DNA from: UBA2897 sp036733925
GTDB lineage: Bacteria > Bacillota > Negativicutes > Selenomonadales > Selenomonadaceae
Direction: 5' to 3'
Assembly: GCA_036733925.1 (NCBI GenBank)
Contig: DAIMZO010000001.1
Location: 62,001-126,000 of the forward strand
Length of the DNA: 64,000 nucleotides
The notes under the pieces are model-generated. The model searched no databases, was not told the DNA's origin, and was given only the letters and a program-made list of their open reading frames with translations. This document shows positions 62,696-64,000 of this stretch, one piece after another. Positions within the stretch are counted from its first letter, which is position 1; every line of letters begins with the position of its first letter. The translations under genes and the position numbers were made by a program.

Positions 62696-63685
62696 ATGGG
62701 TCAGGAACTAGCAGAAGAAATCAAGAAATTCGCGGGGCGGCGGATCCTCGTTCTCGGCGATATGGTGGCCGACGTCTACCTCGACGGCCGGATCTCGCGC
62801 ATCTCGCGCGAGGCGCCGGTGCTTGTCCTGCAGCAGGTCGGAGAAAAGACCGTGCCGGGCGGTGCGGCGAACGTCGTCAACAACATCGCGACGCTCGGCG
62901 GTGATGTCTACGCGGTCGGCATGGTCGGTGAGGATAAGGCGGCAAAGGGCCTTGCGGAGGCCCTGCAGAAGAACGGCGTGCATACCGAAGGCCTGTTCGT
63001 CGACCGCGAGCGCCCGACCATCTCGAAGACCCGCGTGATCGCGGGCGGCCGCGCGACGGTCAGCCAGCAGATCGTGCGCATCGACCGCGAGAGCCGCGAG
63101 CCGATGAACGCGGGCCTCGAGGCGCGCGCCGCGCAGTATATCCGCGGGTTGCTGCCCTCCATCGATGGGGTCGTGATCAGCGACTACGGTTCCGGCATGG
63201 TGACCGACGAGCTGAAAGACGAGCTCATCACCTACTGCCGCGCGCATGATATCCCGAGCATCGTGGACTCGCGCTACGCGATCCGCCGCTTCTCCCGCAT
63301 CGGCTACGTCAAGCAGAACGACGCGGAGCTTGCGGCGGCGGTCGGACGCGACCTGCCGGACGAGGAGGCGCTCTACGCGGCGGGCAGGGAGCTCCTGCAG
63401 GAGCTCTCAGCAGACGGCGTGCTCGTGACGCGCGGGGAGCTCGGTATGGTGCTGTTAGAGAGAAGCGGGCAGATCACGAACATTCCTGTCACGGACAAGA
63501 GCGAGGTATTCGATGTGTCCGGTGCGGGCGATACCTGCGTCGCGGCCGTGATTCTTGCACTCGCCGCCGGCACGCTCCCTGCGGATGCCGCGCGCATCAG
63601 CAACTACGCGAGCGGCATCGCCGTGCGCAAGCTCGGCACGAGCACAGTCAGCATCGAGGAGCTCCGAAAGGTTTTGATGAAATAA
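62696..63685 (+). CDS. rfaE1: D-glycero-beta-D-manno-heptose-7-phosphate kinase
   Basis: The 329-residue PfkB-family kinase has RRILVLGDMVADVYLDGRIS, the signature PGGAANVVNNIATLGGDV, SDYGSGMVT and the catalytic DVSGAGDTCVAAVILA with its Asp. It phosphorylates heptose-7-phosphate at C1 in ADP-heptose synthesis for the LPS core. In E. coli this domain is fused to the adenylyltransferase (HldE); here the two are separate genes. ATG 62696 lies in the same frame as a longer upstream frame but matches the family start. Confidence 0.94.
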   Translation: MGQELAEEIKKFAGRRILVLGDMVADVYLDGRISRISREAPVLVLQQVGEKTVPGGAANVVNNIATLGGDVYAVGMVGEDKAAKGLAEALQKNGVHTEGLFVDRERPTISKTRVIAGGRATVSQQIVRIDRESREPMNAGLEARAAQYIRGLLPSIDGVVISDYGSGMVTDELKDELITYCRAHDIPSIVDSRYAIRRFSRIGYVKQNDAELAAAVGRDLPDEEALYAAGRELLQELSADGVLVTRGELGMVLLERSGQITNIPVTDKSEVFDVSGAGDTCVAAVILALAAGTLPADAARISNYASGIAVRKLGTSTVSIEELRKVLMK

Positions 63686-63696
63686 AGGAGGGCACA

Positions 63697-64000
63697 ATGC
63701 TCATTCCATCCGATAAGATCGAATCGTTTTGCGAGACACTCCGCGAGGCGGGGCAGAAGGTCGTCTTCACGAACGGCTGCTTCGATATCCTGCACGCGGG
63801 CCATGTGAAATATCTCGAGACCGCGCGGTCGTTCGGCGACTGCCTCGTGCTCGGGCTCAACACGGACGCATCCGTGCGCGAGAACAAGGGCCCGGAGCGG
63901 CCTATCAACAGCGAGCTCGACCGCGCGGCGGTCGTCGGCGCCCTGAAGGCCGTCGACTACGTCGTGCTGTTCGGCGAGAAGACAGCAGAGACCATCATCG
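63697..64000 (+). CDS. rfaE2: D-glycero-beta-D-manno-heptose 1-phosphate adenylyltransferase (3' end outside window)
   Basis: ATG 63697, with AAGGAGG upstream, begins LIPSDKIESFCETLREAG, followed by VVFTNGCFDILHAGHVKYL. This is the nucleotidyltransferase motif with the HxGH signature. The frame is still open at base 64000 (101 codons visible). It adenylates heptose-1-phosphate to form ADP-heptose, the step after rfaE1, 11 bases downstream of that gene. Confidence 0.93.
   Translation, partial: MLIPSDKIESFCETLREAGQKVVFTNGCFDILHAGHVKYLETARSFGDCLVLGLNTDASVRENKGPERPINSELDRAAVVGALKAVDYVVLFGEKTAETII

Overview
The window looks like a chromosome segment of a motile, anaerobic, diderm Firmicute (Negativicutes, most likely Selenomonas or a close relative). 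The reasons are a Bacillus-like late flagellar cluster (yvyF-flgM-flgN-flgK-flgL-yviE-fliW-csrA-flaG-fliD-fliS-fliT-flagellin) next to outer-membrane genes (an LptD/OstA-like protein, rfaE1 and rfaE2 for ADP-heptose), high GC in most genes, a quinone-linked [NiFe] hydrogenase and a 2-oxoacid:ferredoxin oxidoreductase. The genus is inferred, not proven. There is one 10-N assembly gap at 45386-45395.

Layout. 1-588: C-terminus of a heavy-metal P-type ATPase. 745-11836: flagellar late genes ending in flagellin, which has a sigma-28 promoter and a long leader with probable CsrA sites. 11908-33629: a surface-sugar / flagellin-glycosylation island with three large multi-domain GT2 proteins, a 1155-residue protein carrying two GT41 (O-GlcNAc-transferase-type) domains, a CDP-3,6-dideoxyhexose pathway (rfbF, rfbG, rfbH), and an unusual set made of a DRE-TIM aldolase, an SDR, a ThDP enzyme, a 3-dehydroquinate-synthase-like cyclase and a hexapeptide acyltransferase. 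33810-41268: a decayed, repeated block of AAA-ATPase/PD-(D/E)XK genes and epimerase copies with an Rpn-type nuclease between them. 41427-45288: ftsE-ftsX, an M23 peptidase and a C-terminal processing protease. 45432-48126: korDABC. 48132-49622: a small membrane protein, larE and tRNA-Ala(CGC). 50016-58174: hyaABC, hypA, hypB, hyaD, hypCDE. 58282-64000: a secreted protein, a probable small RNA, a CDF transporter and envelope/heptose genes.

How it fits together. FlgM, CsrA and FliW are all encoded here and would control sigma-28 activity and flagellin translation. The flagellin lies directly upstream of the sugar island, so the island probably makes and attaches an unusual glycan to the filament. 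The strongest candidate for an undescribed system is 24304-33629. There a CDP-dideoxyhexose pathway is joined to an aldolase, a ThDP carboligase-type enzyme and a sugar-phosphate cyclase, which suggests a branched, higher-carbon or carbocyclic sugar. A second recurring theme is promoters built into terminator-like hairpins (upstream of flgM, larE, hypA and the gene at 58282). The hydrogenase region also encodes a small protein carrying the nickel-binding N-terminus that HypB lacks here.
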